Shown piece after piece: positions 59,168 through 60,477 of a stretch of DNA of 60,477 nt. The position numbers and the translations under genes are program-made. The notes beneath the pieces are model-generated. The model ran no database searches. It was not told the DNA's origin and worked only from the letters and a program-made list of their open reading frames with translations. The first letter of the stretch is position 1, and each line of letters opens with the position of its first letter. Source of the stretch: Tabrizicola oligotrophica. Its GTDB lineage: Bacteria > Pseudomonadota > Alphaproteobacteria > Rhodobacterales > Rhodobacteraceae. Where the stretch lies: the NCBI RefSeq assembly GCF_011008935.1, contig NZ_JAAIVJ010000013.1, positions 1 to 60,477 of the forward strand, written 5' to 3'.

Positions 59168-60301
59168 ATGGTCACCAAACCTTACGATCTTACAGATGCC
59201 GTCACCTATCATATCGGTACCTTTCCCCCATCTGCCCTCGACTATGAAGTGCTGCTCGGGCCACTCGAAGAGGCTGCGGCCTCCCTTGCGCGGTACGATA
59301 CCAAGATGTCGGGCATGGTGAACAGCGAGCTGTTCCTCGCCCCCCTGCGCCGCCAGGACGCGGTCACCTCCTCCCGGATGGAGGGGACGATCTCGACCAT
59401 CGAGGAACTCTACCGACTGGAAGCAGAAGAGGATGCAGGCAGTTCCGATCCCTACCGGGAAGCCCGCAACGACGACGTCGAGACCTACCTGTACTCCCGC
59501 GCGCTGCGGAATGCCCAGCAGGCCCTTGCCGAGGGTGCACCGCTTGGCGAGCACCTGATCCGAACTGCCCACCAGCAGCTGCTGTCCTTTGGCAGGGGTG
59601 CCCGCAAGCGCCCCGGCAGCTATAAGGTCGAACAGAATTACATCGGGGACGAACGGCGGGGAAAGATCTACTACGTCCCGATCGCCCCAGAGCAACTGGG
59701 CCCGGCGATGGCTGAACTGGTCCGCTACATCAACGAAAGCTCGATGCGGCCGCTGATCCGCACCGCCATCGCGCATGTAGAGTTCGAGGCCCTGCACCCT
59801 TTCGAAGACGGCAACGGCCGGATCGGTCGCATGCTGATCACCCTGATGCTGTGGAAGCTTGGCGTCCTGCATCAGCCGAACTTTTTCGTTTCAGGTTACT
59901 TCGAGGCCCACAAGGACGAGTACATCGAACGGATGCGCGCGGTCTCGGCCACCGGCGATTGGACTGGCTGGGTGATGTTCTTCCTCCAGGCGATGCACGC
60001 GCAGGCCACGGTGAACATCCAGACCGCGGACGCAATCTTCCACCTTCACGGCGAGATGCGGGAGCGGTTCCGCGAAGTGCTGAACTCGCAGTTCCATGAT
60101 CAGGCGCTGGACTTCGTCTTCGCGAGCCCGATCTTCCGCAACGACCGCTTCGTCGAACGCTCGGGCATTCCGCCATCTTCCGCTCGCGCCCTCTCACGAC
60201 GCCTGGTCGAGGCTGGCCTTCTGCGCACCATCGAAGGAGCCTCGGGCCGCCGCGCAGCGATGTACGCCTTTGATCCCCTGCTTGATCTGCTGAAGGTCTG
60301 A
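59168..60301 (+). CDS. Fic-family protein with N-terminal inhibitory helix
   Basis: 377 residues. The Fic motif HPFEDGNGRIGR is at 210-221 with His210 catalytic, so AMPylation (or a related nucleotide transfer) is expected. An N-terminal autoinhibitory motif S68-SRM-E72-G73 fits class II Fic proteins that carry their own antitoxin helix. A winged-helix C-terminus (about 320-377, SGIPPSSARALSRRLVEAGLLRTIEGASGRRAAMYAF) is likely DNA-binding. The start at MVTKPYDL was chosen because it gives a usual class II length; the longer frame covers the repeat boxes. Confidence 0.88.
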   Translation: MVTKPYDLTDAVTYHIGTFPPSALDYEVLLGPLEEAAASLARYDTKMSGMVNSELFLAPLRRQDAVTSSRMEGTISTIEELYRLEAEEDAGSSDPYREARNDDVETYLYSRALRNAQQALAEGAPLGEHLIRTAHQQLLSFGRGARKRPGSYKVEQNYIGDERRGKIYYVPIAPEQLGPAMAELVRYINESSMRPLIRTAIAHVEFEALHPFEDGNGRIGRMLITLMLWKLGVLHQPNFFVSGYFEAHKDEYIERMRAVSATGDWTGWVMFFLQAMHAQATVNIQTADAIFHLHGEMRERFREVLNSQFHDQALDFVFASPIFRNDRFVERSGIPPSSARALSRRLVEAGLLRTIEGASGRRAAMYAFDPLLDLLKV

Positions 60302-60350
60302 AACGCAAAAAGCCCCCTGGGTTTCAGAGGGACTCGTCAAACGTTGAGGT

Positions 60351-60477
60351 GTAAGCGTCCGGCCTGACCGCCCTGCCGCGTGGTGAGAGAGGCGGATAGT
60401 GTCCACCATCGATAGTGGACACTATGGTGATGGCGTGGCGCGTCGGACGAAGCGACTTTGGACGGATGAGGAGAAGC
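60351..60477 (+). mobile_element. IS66-family insertion sequence, left end only
   Basis: The element starts at GTAAGCGTCCGG (60351), a left terminal repeat of the IS66 type. It continues past a 10-bp dyad (60397-60424, TAGTGTCCAC / GTGGACACTA) to a TnpA-like start and leaves the window. It lies 50 bases after the fic stop codon. Confidence 0.75.
60435..60477 (+). CDS. tnpA: IS66-family accessory protein TnpA, N-terminus only
   Basis: GTG at 60435 gives VARRTKRLWTDEEK, the usual opening of IS66 TnpA (a small HTH protein needed for transposition). The other frame with ATG at 60424 gives no recognisable protein. Only 14 residues are visible; no clear ribosome site is seen and the start could be a few codons off. 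Confidence 0.65.
   Translation, partial: MARRTKRLWTDEEK

Noticed and set aside
1-60477. Composite transposon made from the two edge insertion sequences
   Set aside because: The left element is IS3-type and the right is IS66-type; they cannot mobilise the segment between them as a pair.

Overview
The window looks like a chromosomal or megaplasmid stretch from a high-GC alphaproteobacterium of the Rhodobacterales (Paracoccus/Rhodobacter-like). The grounds are uniformly GC-rich codon use, a gene-transfer-agent (GTA) style tail module, several GcvA-type LysR regulators, a BetI-like regulator, and AcuI. Both edges lie inside insertion sequences: an IS3-type element on the left (1-127) and an IS66-type element on the right (60351-60477).

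Layout. (1) 0.3-8.1 kb is ordinary accessory metabolism: a secreted alpha/beta hydrolase divergent from a BetI-like TetR regulator, a decayed IS3 fragment plus an unusual three-copy 27-bp repeat, a sulfotransferase-like protein, a LysR regulator divergent from an acyl-CoA-dehydrogenase-like flavoprotein, a nucleoside deaminase and a homocysteine S-methyltransferase. (2) 8.46-35.18 kb is a prophage-like block. An H-NS-like gene sits at its left border. Next come a ParB-domain DNA methyltransferase, a leftward group of small genes, then a complete rightward lambda-type head module (terminase, gpW, portal, S49 protease with nested scaffold, gpD, gpE). A GTA-like tail module follows (tail tube, frameshifted chaperone, tape measure, DUF2460, DUF2163, NlpC/P60, TIM-barrel host-specificity protein), and finally lysis genes. 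I see no integrase, repressor or replication gene. Two toxin-antitoxin cassettes (ParE with a ribbon-helix-helix antitoxin, and VapBC) lie antisense inside the structural operon.

(3) 35.3-54.5 kb is a catabolic island that looks dedicated to a quaternary-ammonium or sulfonium ('onium') compound, possibly sulfated. It holds an FGly-type sulfatase overlapping its own formylglycine-generating enzyme, an aldehyde dehydrogenase, a ProU-type ABC transporter (permease, ATPase, binding protein), a zinc alcohol dehydrogenase, a BetI-like regulator, a gamma-butyrobetaine-hydroxylase-like dioxygenase coupled to a class II aldolase, then AcuI, a crotonase and an ADP-forming acyl-CoA ligase. Three LysR regulators are interspersed. 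The last three enzymes point to an acryloyl-CoA or similar enoyl-CoA intermediate; the ligase could be DddX-like. That is inference.

(4) 55.0-60.3 kb is a small mobile-element-like module. A large serine recombinase and two different ParB-type proteins form one overlapping operon. It faces away from a small DNA-binding-like protein whose first codons contain two palindromes 21 bp apart, and a Fic protein preceded by four TTGATRNCAG boxes, three of them exactly 30 bp apart. This trio has no ParA and no replication gene, so it is unlikely to be a partition locus, and it is my main candidate for an undescribed system. No tRNA, rRNA or CRISPR array was seen.
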